This document shows, piece by piece, positions 42,667-52,181 of a stretch of DNA of 64,000 bases (position 1 is its first letter; the number at the start of each line of letters is the position of its first letter). The stretch comes from an uncultured Ruminococcus sp. (GTDB lineage Bacteria; Bacillota; Clostridia; Oscillospirales; Ruminococcaceae), in contig CAKSMF010000001.1 in the NCBI GenBank assembly GCA_934474025.1, positions 372,001 to 436,000 of the forward strand, in the 5' to 3' direction. The position numbers were made by a program, and so were the translations under genes. The notes beneath the pieces were generated by a model. The model was given only the letters and a program-made list of their open reading frames with translations. It ran no database searches and had not been told where the DNA came from.

Positions 42667-44160
42667 ATGTTTTACAACAGCACAAGAAACAGTAAAGTAA
42701 AAGTTAACAGTGCCGAAGCTATTACTCAGGGTATTTCTGCTGACGGCGGTTTGTTTGTTCCTGAAAGCATTCCTGCACTCTCACTTGATGAGATAAAAGC
42801 AGTCGGTGATATGAAATACGCTGACAGAGCTGCTTTTGTTTTTTCAAAGTATCTTACAGATTTTACAGATGCAGAAATTCATTATTGTACTGACAACGCT
42901 TACAGCACAAAAAATTTTGAAACTGAAAGTATCGCCGAAATAGCTCACCTTTTTGACGGTACTTATATGCTTGAACTTTGGCACGGTCCTACTTGTGCCT
43001 TTAAGGATATGGCACTTCAGATATTGCCTTATTTCCTTACAACTTCAGCTAAGAAAATCAATCTCGACAAGAAAATTGTAATTCTTGTTGCTACTTCCGG
43101 TGATACAGGAAAGGCAGCTTTAGAGGGATTTAAAGACGTTGAAGGCACTTCAATTATGGTATTTTATCCGGAAGACGGCGTTAGTCCTATGCAGAAACGT
43201 CAGATGAAAACTCAGGAGGGTTCAAACGTTAGTGTTTGTGCATTAAAGGGTAATTTCGATGACTGTCAGAATGGTGTTAAGGCTATTTTCACAGACAATG
43301 ACGTTAAGGAAAAGCTTGATTCAAAGGGAATGATGTTCTCAAGTGCAAACTCTATTAACTGGGGCAGACTTGTTCCGCAGATTGTTTACTATATTTCTTC
43401 TTATGCTGAACTTGTTAAAGACGGCGAAATTGAATTAGGCGAAAAGATTAATATTGTCGTTCCTACTGGTAACTTCGGAAATATTCTTGCCGGTTACTAT
43501 GCTAAACACATGGGTGTACCTGTTAATAAACTTATATGTGCATCAAATATAAACAACGTTCTTACAGATTTCATTAATACAGGTGTTTATGACAGAAACA
43601 GACATTTCTATGCTACTGTTTCACCGTCAATGGATATTCTTATTTCAAGTAACCTTGAAAGACTTCTTTACCTCCTTACAGGCAAAAATGACGCTCTTAT
43701 CAAAGAATGGTTCGGTAAGCTTGCTAATGAGGGTAAATATGAAGTTACTGACGATATAAAGGCTAAGCTTAAAGAAGAATTCTGTGCAGGTTGCTGTGAT
43801 GACGTTCAGACAAAGCAGACTATTCACGAAATTTACGAAAAGTATTCATATACCTGTGATACTCATACAGCTGTTGCTGTAAAGGTTTATGAGGATTACA
43901 AGAAAGAAACAGGCGATACTACAAAAACTATTATCGCATCTACTGCAAGTCCATATAAATTCAGTGCATCAGTACTTGAAGCAGTTCAGAATAAGAAGTC
44001 TGACCTTGACGAATATGACATGATTGACAAGCTTGCTGAACTTTCAAAAATGCCTGTACCGTCTGCACTTGCTGACCTTAAAAATAAACCAGAAAGATTC
44101 AATGATACTATTGCTAAGGAAGACCAGAAAAAATACGTTCTGGAAACTCTCGGCATCTGA
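42667..44160 (+). CDS. thrC: Threonine synthase
   Basis: PLP enzyme converting O-phosphohomoserine to threonine. 497 residues, the longer threonine synthase class. The PLP lysine is in PTCAFKDMALQ (about residue 111). Phosphate-binding loops lie in ATSGDTGKAA and VPTGNFGNILAG. GAAAGGTG precedes the ATG. It overlaps the next gene by one base (TGATG). No other threonine genes are present. Confidence 0.96.
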   Translation: MFYNSTRNSKVKVNSAEAITQGISADGGLFVPESIPALSLDEIKAVGDMKYADRAAFVFSKYLTDFTDAEIHYCTDNAYSTKNFETESIAEIAHLFDGTYMLELWHGPTCAFKDMALQILPYFLTTSAKKINLDKKIVILVATSGDTGKAALEGFKDVEGTSIMVFYPEDGVSPMQKRQMKTQEGSNVSVCALKGNFDDCQNGVKAIFTDNDVKEKLDSKGMMFSSANSINWGRLVPQIVYYISSYAELVKDGEIELGEKINIVVPTGNFGNILAGYYAKHMGVPVNKLICASNINNVLTDFINTGVYDRNRHFYATVSPSMDILISSNLERLLYLLTGKNDALIKEWFGKLANEGKYEVTDDIKAKLKEEFCAGCCDDVQTKQTIHEIYEKYSYTCDTHTAVAVKVYEDYKKETGDTTKTIIASTASPYKFSASVLEAVQNKKSDLDEYDMIDKLAELSKMPVPSALADLKNKPERFNDTIAKEDQKKYVLETLGI

Positions 44161-44852
44161 TGAGCCTGTTTGTTATAGCTGATTTGCACCTGTGTCAATC
44201 TAATCCCGAAAAAACTATGAGCATTTTTAAGGGGTGGGAAAATTATCAGGAACTTATCAGAAAAAACTGGCTTGACATTGTAAAGCTTGACGATACTGTT
44301 GTAATTGCCGGTGATGTTTCGTGGGGAATGTCCCTCAAAGAATCTGCTCGGGATTTTCATTTTATCGAAAGGCTTACAGGTCACAAAATTATTATAAAAG
44401 GTAATCACGATTATTGGTGGTCTACCAAAAAGAAAATGGACGATTTTCTTATAGCAGAGGGTTGCAGAAGTATTGAAATTTTGCATAACAATCACTTCCG
44501 CTATGAAAATTACGGGATATGCGGTACAAGAGGCTGGGTCAGCATTAAAGGTGAAACCACAGACGAAAAAGTTCTTAAACGTGAAGTACAACGTCTTGAA
44601 ACTTCAATAAAGTCTGCACTTGCTGAAAATCTTCAACCTATTGTATTTATGCATTATCCGCCTATTTTCGCTACAAATTTCAATTATGATATACTTGATG
44701 TCCTTTACCGCTACAACATAAAAGACTGTTATTATGGTCATATTCATGGACGTTCAGCACATGAACTTTGCATTAAAAATACTTATGACGGGATTAATTT
44801 TCACTTAATCGCAGGTGATTATTTACAGTTTATTCCGGAAAAAGTTTTATAA
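44160..44852 (+). CDS. Calcineurin-like metallophosphoesterase
   Basis: 230 residues with full metallophosphoesterase motifs: ADLHL (7-11), AGDVSWG, KGNHDYWW, MHYPP, and GHIHGR. It belongs to the YkuE/YkoQ-like general group; the substrate is unknown. The start overlaps the thrC stop, giving translational coupling. Confidence 0.87.
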   Translation: MSLFVIADLHLCQSNPEKTMSIFKGWENYQELIRKNWLDIVKLDDTVVIAGDVSWGMSLKESARDFHFIERLTGHKIIIKGNHDYWWSTKKKMDDFLIAEGCRSIEILHNNHFRYENYGICGTRGWVSIKGETTDEKVLKREVQRLETSIKSALAENLQPIVFMHYPPIFATNFNYDILDVLYRYNIKDCYYGHIHGRSAHELCIKNTYDGINFHLIAGDYLQFIPEKVL

Positions 44853-44904
44853 TTTGTGCGTTTCGCAGAACTATCCGTAATCAGTAGAAAAAATTTTCAC
44901 TTTG

Positions 44905-44913
44905 TGGTATAAT
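44905..44913 (+). promoter_or_regulatory. Candidate extended -10 promoter for tig
   Basis: TGGTATAAT, a TGn-extended -10 box with no good -35, about 40 bases before the tig ATG. Confidence 0.5.
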
Positions 44914-44955
44914 ATAGCAAGTATGTTATATAAAATAATGGAGGATTAACAAATT

Positions 44956-46257
44956 ATGAGCTTAAAATCATCAACAAAAACAGACGTAAACACAACTGAA
45001 CTCGTTATCAGCATTGATGCTGATAAATTTGAAAACGCTGTTGAAAAAGAATATCAGCGTCAGAAGAAAAATATTCAGATTAAAGGTTTCAGAAAGGGTC
45101 ATGTTTCACGTAAAATGGCTGAAAAGGCTTTCGGTGAAGGTGCTTTCTATGAAGGTGCTATCAATTCCCTTATCGGTCCTGAAATCGAAGCTGCTGTAAC
45201 AGGTCTTCAGCTTTCTCTCGTAGACAGACCTTCTGTTGAAGTTACTTCTATCGACAAGGGAACAGGTGTTGAACTCAAGGCTGTTTGCATTACAAAGCCT
45301 GATATCGATATCTCCGGTTACAAGGGCATGAAGGCTTCAAAGGCTGTTAAGGAAATCACAGATGCCGATATAGACAAGCAGATTGAAATGATTAGAAAAA
45401 AGAATGCTCGTATTGTTTCTGTTGACGACAGACCGGCACAGAACGGCGATGAAGTTACTATAGATTTTGAAGGTTTCTTCGGCGATGAAGCTTTTGAGGG
45501 CGGAAAAGGTGAAGACCACCCACTCGTACTCGGTAGCGGACAGTTTATCCCTGGATTTGAAGACCAGATTGTTGGTCACAACATCGGTGATGAATTTGAT
45601 GTAAATGTTACTTTCCCAGCTGATTATCAGATGGAAGAATATGCAGGCAAGGACGCTACTTTCAAGACCAAGCTCAAGGCTATCAGCTATGAGGAACTTC
45701 CTGAAATTAATGACGACCTTATAAAAGATGCTACTGAATTTGATACTGTTGATGAATACAGAGCTGATATCAAGACTAAGCTTGAAGAAGCTGCTAAAAA
45801 TCAGGCAGATTCAGATTTTGAAAATCAGCTTATGAATGCTCTTGTTGAAAAGGTTGATTCTCCTATTCCGAATTGTATGTTTGAACAGAGAATTGATACA
45901 ATTGTTCGTTCATTTGAACAGCAACTTGCTCAGCAGGGTATGGATATAAAGCTTTATTTCCAGTATACAGGCATGAATATGGACGATTTCAGAGAGTCTT
46001 ACAGAGACAGAGCTGTTAACGAAGTTAAGCTTAGACTTGCTCTTGAAAAGATTGCAGAAATCGAAAACTTTGAAGTTTCTGAAGAAGAAATCAATGCTGG
46101 TCTTGAAGATGTTGCAAAGGCTAATAATGTTGATGTTGAAACTATCAAGAAGTTCATTCCATTTGACGATTATGTAATGGATTTAAAGGTTCAGAAAGCA
46201 ATTGAACTTATCAAGAACACAGCTGTTGAAGAAACAGCAGAGGAAACTGCTGAATAA
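44956..46257 (+). CDS. tig: Trigger factor (peptidyl-prolyl isomerase chaperone)
   Basis: Ribosome-bound chaperone for nascent chains. 433 residues. The N-terminal ribosome-binding domain has the signature GFRKGHVSRK (usually GFRKGKVP). The FKBP-type isomerase domain is at about 160-245 (NGDEVTIDFEGF, FIPGFEDQIVG). A helical C-terminal domain ends in a Glu/Thr-rich tail. GGAGG precedes the ATG. Heads the usual tig-clpP-clpX cluster. Confidence 0.97.
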   Translation: MSLKSSTKTDVNTTELVISIDADKFENAVEKEYQRQKKNIQIKGFRKGHVSRKMAEKAFGEGAFYEGAINSLIGPEIEAAVTGLQLSLVDRPSVEVTSIDKGTGVELKAVCITKPDIDISGYKGMKASKAVKEITDADIDKQIEMIRKKNARIVSVDDRPAQNGDEVTIDFEGFFGDEAFEGGKGEDHPLVLGSGQFIPGFEDQIVGHNIGDEFDVNVTFPADYQMEEYAGKDATFKTKLKAISYEELPEINDDLIKDATEFDTVDEYRADIKTKLEEAAKNQADSDFENQLMNALVEKVDSPIPNCMFEQRIDTIVRSFEQQLAQQGMDIKLYFQYTGMNMDDFRESYRDRAVNEVKLRLALEKIAEIENFEVSEEEINAGLEDVAKANNVDVETIKKFIPFDDYVMDLKVQKAIELIKNTAVEETAEETAE

Positions 46258-46294
46258 TTAGTTTTTTCCTGTTTAAAATATATAAAATATATAT

Positions 46295-46320
46295 GCTGTT
46301 CTGCTGAACGGCGGAACAGC
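46295..46320 (+). terminator. Hairpin between tig and clpP (possible attenuator)
   Basis: GCTGTTC and GAACAGC pair with a nested GC-containing loop, followed by AACGTTTTT. It could terminate or attenuate between tig and clpP. Confidence 0.5.
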
Positions 46321-46348
46321 AACGTTTTTGTAGAAAGGGCGATGAATA

Positions 46349-46939
46349 ATGAGTAGTTTAGTACCTTATGTCGTTGAACAGACAAGCCGTGGTGAAAGGT
46401 CATATGATATTTTTTCCAGACTCCTCAATGACAGAATTATTATGCTTTCAGACCAGGTGAATGATGCTACAGCCAGCCTTGTAGTAGCACAGCTTCTCTA
46501 CCTCGAAAGTCAGGACAGTGAAAAGGATATTTCACTTTATATCAATAGTCCGGGTGGTTCTATTACTGCCGGAATGGCAATCTATGATACTATGAATTAT
46601 ATTAAGTGTGATGTTTCAACTATCTGTATTGGTATGGCAGCTTCAATGGGTGCATTTTTGCTTTCATCAGGTGCAAAGGGAAAAAGATTTTCTCTTCCTA
46701 ACAGTGAAATCATGATTCATCAGCCCCTTATCTCCGGCGGACTTTCCGGACAGTGTACAGATATAAAGATTCATTCTGACCACCTTGTAAGAACACGTCA
46801 GAAAATGAACGAAATTCTCGCTCAGAATACCGGCAAGCCTATTGAACAGATTCAGATTGATACTGAACGTGATAACTTTATGTACGCTCAGGAAGCTCTT
46901 GAATACGGACTTATTGACAAGGTTATTGAAAAAAGGTAG
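46349..46939 (+). CDS. clpP: ATP-dependent Clp protease proteolytic subunit
   Basis: Tetradecameric serine protease core. 196 residues. Ser99 in GMAASMGAFL and His124 in MIHQP are visible, and an Asp near 173 completes the triad. The N-terminal VPYVVEQTSRGERSYDIFS segment is typical. GAAAGGGCGATG precedes the start region. 8 bp before clpX. Confidence 0.98.
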   Translation: MSSLVPYVVEQTSRGERSYDIFSRLLNDRIIMLSDQVNDATASLVVAQLLYLESQDSEKDISLYINSPGGSITAGMAIYDTMNYIKCDVSTICIGMAASMGAFLLSSGAKGKRFSLPNSEIMIHQPLISGGLSGQCTDIKIHSDHLVRTRQKMNEILAQNTGKPIEQIQIDTERDNFMYAQEALEYGLIDKVIEKR

Positions 46940-46947
46940 GTTGAATA

Positions 46948-48237
46948 ATGTCAGAAACTTTTAAATCATGTAGTTTTTGTGGCAAGGGTGAAAACAGAGT
47001 AAAAAGTATGTTTTCAGCAGGTCCTTCAAATATCTGTGACGAATGCGTTTGTTATTGTTATGAAGTTCTCTGCGGTTCTGGAATGGCTAAGGCTAAAAGA
47101 AAAGCTTCTCAGCCTGATTCTGAATTTAAAGACATCAAGCTTTTAAAACCTATTGAAATTAAAAAATTCCTTGATGAATATGTAATAGGTCAGGACGATG
47201 CTAAAATTTCGCTTTCTGTTGCTGTCTATAATCATTATAAGCGTATTATGAGCCAGTCGGGACAGAACGAAAATAATACTACAGATGACATTGAACTTCA
47301 GAAAAGTAATATTTTACTTCTTGGCCCTACCGGTGTGGGAAAGACTTTTCTTGCACAGACTCTTGCTAAAATGCTTAATGTTCCTTTTGCGATTGCGGAC
47401 GCTACCACAATTACTGAGGCTGGATATGTTGGCGATGATGTAGAAAATGTTCTGTTGCGACTTATTCAAGCCGCTGACTATGACATAAAAGCCGCTGAAA
47501 AAGGTATCATTTATATTGATGAAATCGATAAAATTGCTCGTAAATCTGAAAACGCTTCACTTACCCGTGATGTAAGCGGTGAAGGTGTTCAGCAGGCACT
47601 TCTTAAAATTATTGAAGGTACTGTTTCAAACGTTCCTCCACAGGGAGGAAGAAAGCACCCGAATCAAGAAAATCTTCAGATTAACACAAAAAATATTCTT
47701 TTCATATGTGGCGGTGCTTTTGATGGTCTTGAAAAGCAGATTCAGAAACGTATAGGAAAATCACCAATAGGTTTCGGCGGAGAAATCAAAAGCAGTATTG
47801 AACAAAAAGACAATATCTTCAAAAAAGTTGTTCCAAAGGATTTAGTTAAGTTCGGTATGGTTCCTGAATTTATAGGAAGACTTCCGGTTATATCTGTTCT
47901 TGAAGAACTGGACGAAAATTCACTTGTAAGAATCCTTACAGAACCTAAGAACGCTCTTATAAAGCAGTATAAGAAACTTTTTGAATATGATAATGTTGAA
48001 CTTGAAATACAAAATGATGCTCTCATTGAAATAGCTAAAAAGGCTATTGCACAAAAAACAGGGGCAAGAGGTTTGCGTTCAATTCTTGAAAATACTCTCA
48101 TGAAAGCTATGTATTCAGTGCCTTCTGATGAAAATATATCTAAGGTTACTGTTACCGCTGATTGTATTACAGGAAATTCACAGCCAATTCTTACTAATAG
48201 ACGTAATGAAGTCATTGGACTTGCGGATATTGCATAA
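46948..48237 (+). CDS. clpX: Clp protease ATP-binding subunit ClpX
   Basis: Hexameric unfoldase feeding ClpP. 429 residues. The N-terminal zinc-binding domain has Cys8, Cys11, Cys30 and Cys33. Walker A is GPTGVGKT near 127 and Walker B is IIYIDEIDK. The pore loop (GYVGDD) and the ClpP-contact loop (here IGFGG) are present. Adjacent to clpP as usual. Confidence 0.98.
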   Translation: MSETFKSCSFCGKGENRVKSMFSAGPSNICDECVCYCYEVLCGSGMAKAKRKASQPDSEFKDIKLLKPIEIKKFLDEYVIGQDDAKISLSVAVYNHYKRIMSQSGQNENNTTDDIELQKSNILLLGPTGVGKTFLAQTLAKMLNVPFAIADATTITEAGYVGDDVENVLLRLIQAADYDIKAAEKGIIYIDEIDKIARKSENASLTRDVSGEGVQQALLKIIEGTVSNVPPQGGRKHPNQENLQINTKNILFICGGAFDGLEKQIQKRIGKSPIGFGGEIKSSIEQKDNIFKKVVPKDLVKFGMVPEFIGRLPVISVLEELDENSLVRILTEPKNALIKQYKKLFEYDNVELEIQNDALIEIAKKAIAQKTGARGLRSILENTLMKAMYSVPSDENISKVTVTADCITGNSQPILTNRRNEVIGLADIA

Positions 48238-48240
48238 AAA

Positions 48241-48268
48241 AAGGGACGTTAAAAGCGTCCCTTTTCTT
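48241..48268. terminator. Bidirectional terminator between clpX and the Cys-rich microprotein
   Basis: AAGGGACG and CGTCCCTT stem with T runs on both strands. Confidence 0.85.
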
Positions 48269-48278
48269 GTTTATTTAA

Positions 48279-48422
48279 TTAACAGCCACAGCCACAGTTG
48301 TTGTTGCAACCGCCACAGCCACAATCGTTGTTGTTACCGCAACCGCCACAGATGATGAGGAAGAGGAATATAAGAAGAATTATGCACCAGCAGTTATTGC
48401 CGTCAAAACATGAATTACACAT
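48279..48422 (-). CDS. 47-residue Cys/Gly/Asn-rich membrane microprotein
   Basis: A short complete gene: ATG at 48422 with AAGGAG 11 bases upstream, and TAA at 48279. Its stop is 11 bases from a terminator with a good T run in its direction. The protein has an N-terminal Cys cluster (MCNSC, NNCWC), a hydrophobic segment of Ile/Leu/Phe (about 18-29), and a C-terminal tail of CGG, CGC and NNN runs with nine Cys. About 14 of 47 residues are Cys. It could be a metal-binding or disulfide-linked surface or spore-coat peptide. I do not recognise a named family. Confidence 0.7.
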   Translation of the reverse strand: MCNSCFDGNNCWCIILLIFLFLIICGGCGNNNDCGCGGCNNNCGCGC

Positions 48423-48600
48423 AAATAAAACAACTCCTTGTTGAATTTTATTTAAAGCATTTTTTGTTTTGCTTTATAGTACATATTATGCTATACCTGA
48501 AAAAGTGTTACAAAAAAAATTACAATCGCAGTATTCGACTGTTATCGCACAGAAATAGTGGCATAATATAATCAGGTGTTTTTTTCAGGAGGGTGTAATC

Positions 48601-50931
48601 ATGATAAATACGGATAAATTCACAAAGAAAGCAGTACGGATTATTGAAAATGCCGTCAATATAGCTTCAGAGCTTGGGCATACCTATATAGGCAGTGAAC
48701 ATATTTTACTGTCTATCACCGCTGACGGTACAACAAGTGCAGCCGAAATTCTCATAGAAAACGGCGTTTCTTACGATGACCTCAGACGTGAAATTATTCA
48801 CCTTGTGGGACAGGGTACTCCGTCAATACTCAATCAGAGGTATTTCACAACGGCAACTAAAAAAATTCTTGAATCTTCCTATAACATTGCATTGACGGAT
48901 AAAAAACGTCAGGCAACTCCGGAACACATTTTATCAGCAATCATTCGGGAATCTTCATGTAGTGCCTGTACTATAATCAAGAAAATAGGCGGAAATCTTA
49001 CCGGAATTTGCGGAGGACTTAATTTGGTTCATTCATCGGAGGTTCAGGCAGAACTTCTTGAGGCAATAAAACCTAAGCTTTCACAGCTTCCAAATCTTTT
49101 CCGGTATGGAAAAAACCTTACAGATATTTCTCTTATAAGAAAAAATGACCCCCTCATTGGCAGGAAAAACGAAATTGAAAGAGTTTTACAGGTGCTTTCC
49201 AGACGAAATAAAAACAATCCATGTCTGATAGGGGAGGCAGGAGTAGGAAAAACTGCTATAGTTGAGGGAGTGGCAGAACTCTTTGTACGAAATCTTGTTC
49301 CGGATTCTCTTAAAAATAAGTTTATATTTGCATTGGATTTTACCTCTTTGCTTTCAGGGGCAAAATACAGAGGTGATTTTGAAGAACGTGTTAAAGCGTG
49401 TCTTGACGAAGCCGTAAATGCTGGTAATATAATACTTTTTATTGATGAAATTCATACAATTGTAGGGGCAGGAGCAGCAGAAGGTGCTATTGATGCAGCT
49501 AATATTATGAAACCTCAGCTTGCGAGAGGTGAACTTCAGATAATCGGTGCTACAACGTTTGAAGAATACCGCAAAACTATTGAAAAGGATACCGCTTTAG
49601 AAAGACGTTTTCAGCCTGTAAGCGTAGTCGAACCATCAATTGAAAACTGTATTGAAATAATCAATGGTCTGAAAAATAATTACGAAACCTTTCATAATGT
49701 AGAAATAAGTCAGGAAATAATATCTTTATCTGTAAATATGTCTGTGCGTTATATATCTGAACGTTTTTTACCTGATAAAGCTATTGATGTACTTGATGAA
49801 GCCTGTGCTTGTGCTAAAATTCGTTACAGCACGGGATACACCGAATATTTAAACATGAGTACCGCTAAAAATCGTTTGAGTGGTATAAGAAAACTTGCAA
49901 ATAACAGTATTCGTCCACGTGTTCTTAAAGAGGATATTATTTCAGTTGTTTCAATGAAAACAGGTATTCCACTTGATAAAATAAGTATTCGTGATGTTCA
50001 TGAACTGAATTTTCTGAAAATGAAACTTTCTGAAAGAGTTATAGGTCATGAAGATGCTATAAATAAAATTACTAATGCTATATGCCGTTCAAAATCAGGT
50101 TTGCGTGATGCAAACAGACCAATAGCATCATTTTTGTTTGCAGGTTCTACAGGAGTTGGAAAAACTGAACTTGCAAAGGCTTTAGCGGATTGTATGTATA
50201 ATTCGGGAAACAACCTTATCAGAATTGATATGTCCGAATATATGGAAAAACATTCTGTATCCAAGCTTATAGGAGCTCCTCCCGGATATGCTGGTTATGA
50301 TGAACAACCAAGTAACCTTTGTGAAAGAGTACGGCGAAATCCTTATTCATTATTGCTTTTTGATGAAATTGAAAAAGCTGATATTGAAGTTTTGAATGTT
50401 CTTTTGCAGATACTCGATGACGGAATTTTGACAGATTCGACAATGAAAAAGGCAAGTTTCAGAAACTGTATTATAATTATGACTTCAAATATAGGGGCAG
50501 ACCAGTTAAGCCGAAAATCATTAGTAGGATTTACTGAAAATCCAGATTCAGCCAATGAAGATTATGTTTTATCAAGGTTAAGGGAACATTTTACTCCGGA
50601 ATTTATAAACAGAATTGATGAACTTGTTGTATTCAGACCTCTTATACATGATGACCTTGTAAAAATAAGTCGTATCGCTCTTGAAAATCTTCGTTTACGT
50701 GCCAAAAGTCTTGGAATAGAGTTAAGTTATTCACCACGGGTTATCGAAACTATAGCTTGTGCCAAGGAAACTGAAAAATATGGTGCTCGTCCTATAAAAA
50801 GGCGTGTTACTGAACTTGTTGAAAATGAGTTAGCTGGAATGATAATTCGTTCAGAAATAAAAAACGGTGATGCTATAAGGATAGAATTTAAAAATGATAA
50901 AATATTATTTCTTAAAGGAGCAACAGTATAA
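48601..50931 (+). CDS. ClpC-type AAA+ ATPase without the middle domain
   Basis: A 776-residue Clp ATPase. The Clp_N double repeat is at about 1-145, D1 has GEAGVGKT and FIDEIHTIVG, and D2 has GSTGVGKTELA and LFDEIEKAD. The segment that in ClpC carries the coiled-coil M domain between the D1 sensor region and D2 is cut to about 25 residues. The D2 C-terminal domain is normal. No ctsR, mcsA or mcsB is adjacent. It likely works with ClpP, but MecA- or McsB-type adaptor control through the M domain is unlikely; ClpA-like behaviour is possible. AGGAGGGTG precedes the ATG. Confidence 0.88.
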   Translation: MINTDKFTKKAVRIIENAVNIASELGHTYIGSEHILLSITADGTTSAAEILIENGVSYDDLRREIIHLVGQGTPSILNQRYFTTATKKILESSYNIALTDKKRQATPEHILSAIIRESSCSACTIIKKIGGNLTGICGGLNLVHSSEVQAELLEAIKPKLSQLPNLFRYGKNLTDISLIRKNDPLIGRKNEIERVLQVLSRRNKNNPCLIGEAGVGKTAIVEGVAELFVRNLVPDSLKNKFIFALDFTSLLSGAKYRGDFEERVKACLDEAVNAGNIILFIDEIHTIVGAGAAEGAIDAANIMKPQLARGELQIIGATTFEEYRKTIEKDTALERRFQPVSVVEPSIENCIEIINGLKNNYETFHNVEISQEIISLSVNMSVRYISERFLPDKAIDVLDEACACAKIRYSTGYTEYLNMSTAKNRLSGIRKLANNSIRPRVLKEDIISVVSMKTGIPLDKISIRDVHELNFLKMKLSERVIGHEDAINKITNAICRSKSGLRDANRPIASFLFAGSTGVGKTELAKALADCMYNSGNNLIRIDMSEYMEKHSVSKLIGAPPGYAGYDEQPSNLCERVRRNPYSLLLFDEIEKADIEVLNVLLQILDDGILTDSTMKKASFRNCIIIMTSNIGADQLSRKSLVGFTENPDSANEDYVLSRLREHFTPEFINRIDELVVFRPLIHDDLVKISRIALENLRLRAKSLGIELSYSPRVIETIACAKETEKYGARPIKRRVTELVENELAGMIIRSEIKNGDAIRIEFKNDKILFLKGATV

Positions 50932-50933
50932 TA

Positions 50934-51821
50934 TTATAAACCGGATAAATCAAAATCCGGTACATATTTTTCACCTACAGATGATTGTTGTTGTGTGTAA
51001 CCGTTTATACCGAGTTTTTCGGCGTAATGTATAACACTATTGTATTCCATTTTTGTAAGACGACGTTTTATTTCTGAAAATTTTTCATCTATAAAATCAA
51101 ATGGTGTATACTGATTCATGATACTTACCAGATTATCGGGAATGTTTTCAGAAATCCATTCCATAATTTTCATTGAATCGTGGCGGTGTGAAGGCAAAAC
51201 AAGATGACGTATCAAAGTACCTTTTATAAGTCCGCCGTTGCTGTTGTAGATAGGTTTTCCGGTTTGTCGGGTCATTGCAAGAATTGATTCTGATGCATAT
51301 TTAAAGTAATCCGGAGCGTTGGAATAACGTGCGGAAATTTCAGATGAAAAATATTTCAAATCAGGCATATAAACATCAATATAACCATTGAGCAGGTCAA
51401 TAGTTTCTGGAAGTTCATAACCGCCGGAATTATATATAATCGGGATTTGAATTTTGTTTTTAACAAGGTCAAGAGCGTGTATTATACTTGGAATAAAGTG
51501 TGTAGGAGTAACAAGTTCAATATTATCCGCTCCTTTGTCCTGTAATGACAGAAAAATATCTGCCAGTCTGTTATCTGTGAGAAGTTTTCCGAAAAAGTCA
51601 TTGCTTATTGAGTTATTCTGACAGAAACAGCAATGCAGATTACAACCGGTAAAAAATACTGTTCCTGCACCGTTTTTGTAGGAAATACAAGGTTCTTCCC
51701 ACTTATGCAGGGACGCTTTGGCAGAAAGGATTTCTGTTCCCATTCCGCAGAAGCCCTTTTTTTCGTATCTGTTTATATTGCAACGTCTTGGACATAAACA
51801 GCAGTTTTCATATATTTTCAT
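50934..51821 (-). CDS. Radical SAM protein, PflA-like
   Basis: A 295-residue radical SAM enzyme with CNLHCCFC (CxxxCxxC) for the [4Fe-4S] cluster and an N-terminal Cys-rich segment (CCLCPRRC, GFCGMG). This layout matches the PflA-like/AMMECR-associated group often annotated as pyruvate formate-lyase activating enzyme-like. No glycyl-radical enzyme is nearby, so its target is unknown. Convergent with the ClpC-like gene, stops 2 bp apart. Confidence 0.83.
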   Translation of the reverse strand: MKIYENCCLCPRRCNINRYEKKGFCGMGTEILSAKASLHKWEEPCISYKNGAGTVFFTGCNLHCCFCQNNSISNDFFGKLLTDNRLADIFLSLQDKGADNIELVTPTHFIPSIIHALDLVKNKIQIPIIYNSGGYELPETIDLLNGYIDVYMPDLKYFSSEISARYSNAPDYFKYASESILAMTRQTGKPIYNSNGGLIKGTLIRHLVLPSHRHDSMKIMEWISENIPDNLVSIMNQYTPFDFIDEKFSEIKRRLTKMEYNSVIHYAEKLGINGYTQQQSSVGEKYVPDFDLSGL

Positions 51822-51926
51822 TTAATCACTTCCTGAACTCATTATATCATATTTTTATCGATATATCAATAAAGCTTTGTCAAATATAAACATATATGCA
51901 TATTATAATTATGAGGTGATAATTTA

Positions 51927-52133
51927 ATGGTTATGTTTGCAACAGTACTTGAAGTTAATTGTTCTAATCTTCTTGTAAAAGAGTTCCCAAATGAACAGGA
52001 AGTTATAGTAAATACATCATGGGCGTGTCGTTTCAACGTCGGGGACAATGTGAAAATTGTCTATAATGGTGCAATGACCGCAAGTTTACCGCCACAAATC
52101 AGTGCAAGGCGAATATTTAAAATGAACAATTGA
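51927..52133 (+). CDS. Hypothetical small protein
   Basis: A 68-residue protein preceded by GAGGTGATA. Predicted beta-rich, OB-like: VLEVNCSNLLVKE, VIVNTSWACRF, GDNVKIVYNG. It may be a small nucleic-acid or ligand-binding protein, but I do not recognise it. A strong terminator follows directly, which supports a real gene. Confidence 0.65.
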   Translation: MVMFATVLEVNCSNLLVKEFPNEQEVIVNTSWACRFNVGDNVKIVYNGAMTASLPPQISARRIFKMNN

Positions 52134-52142
52134 TTTATAGTA

Positions 52143-52176
52143 AAAAAACCGGACGCAATAAAACGTCCGGTTTTTT
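52143..52176. terminator. Strong bidirectional terminator
   Basis: AAAAAACCGGACG pairs with CGTCCGGTTTTTT around an 8-nt loop, giving T runs on both strands. Confidence 0.92.
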
Positions 52177-52181
52177 GAATT

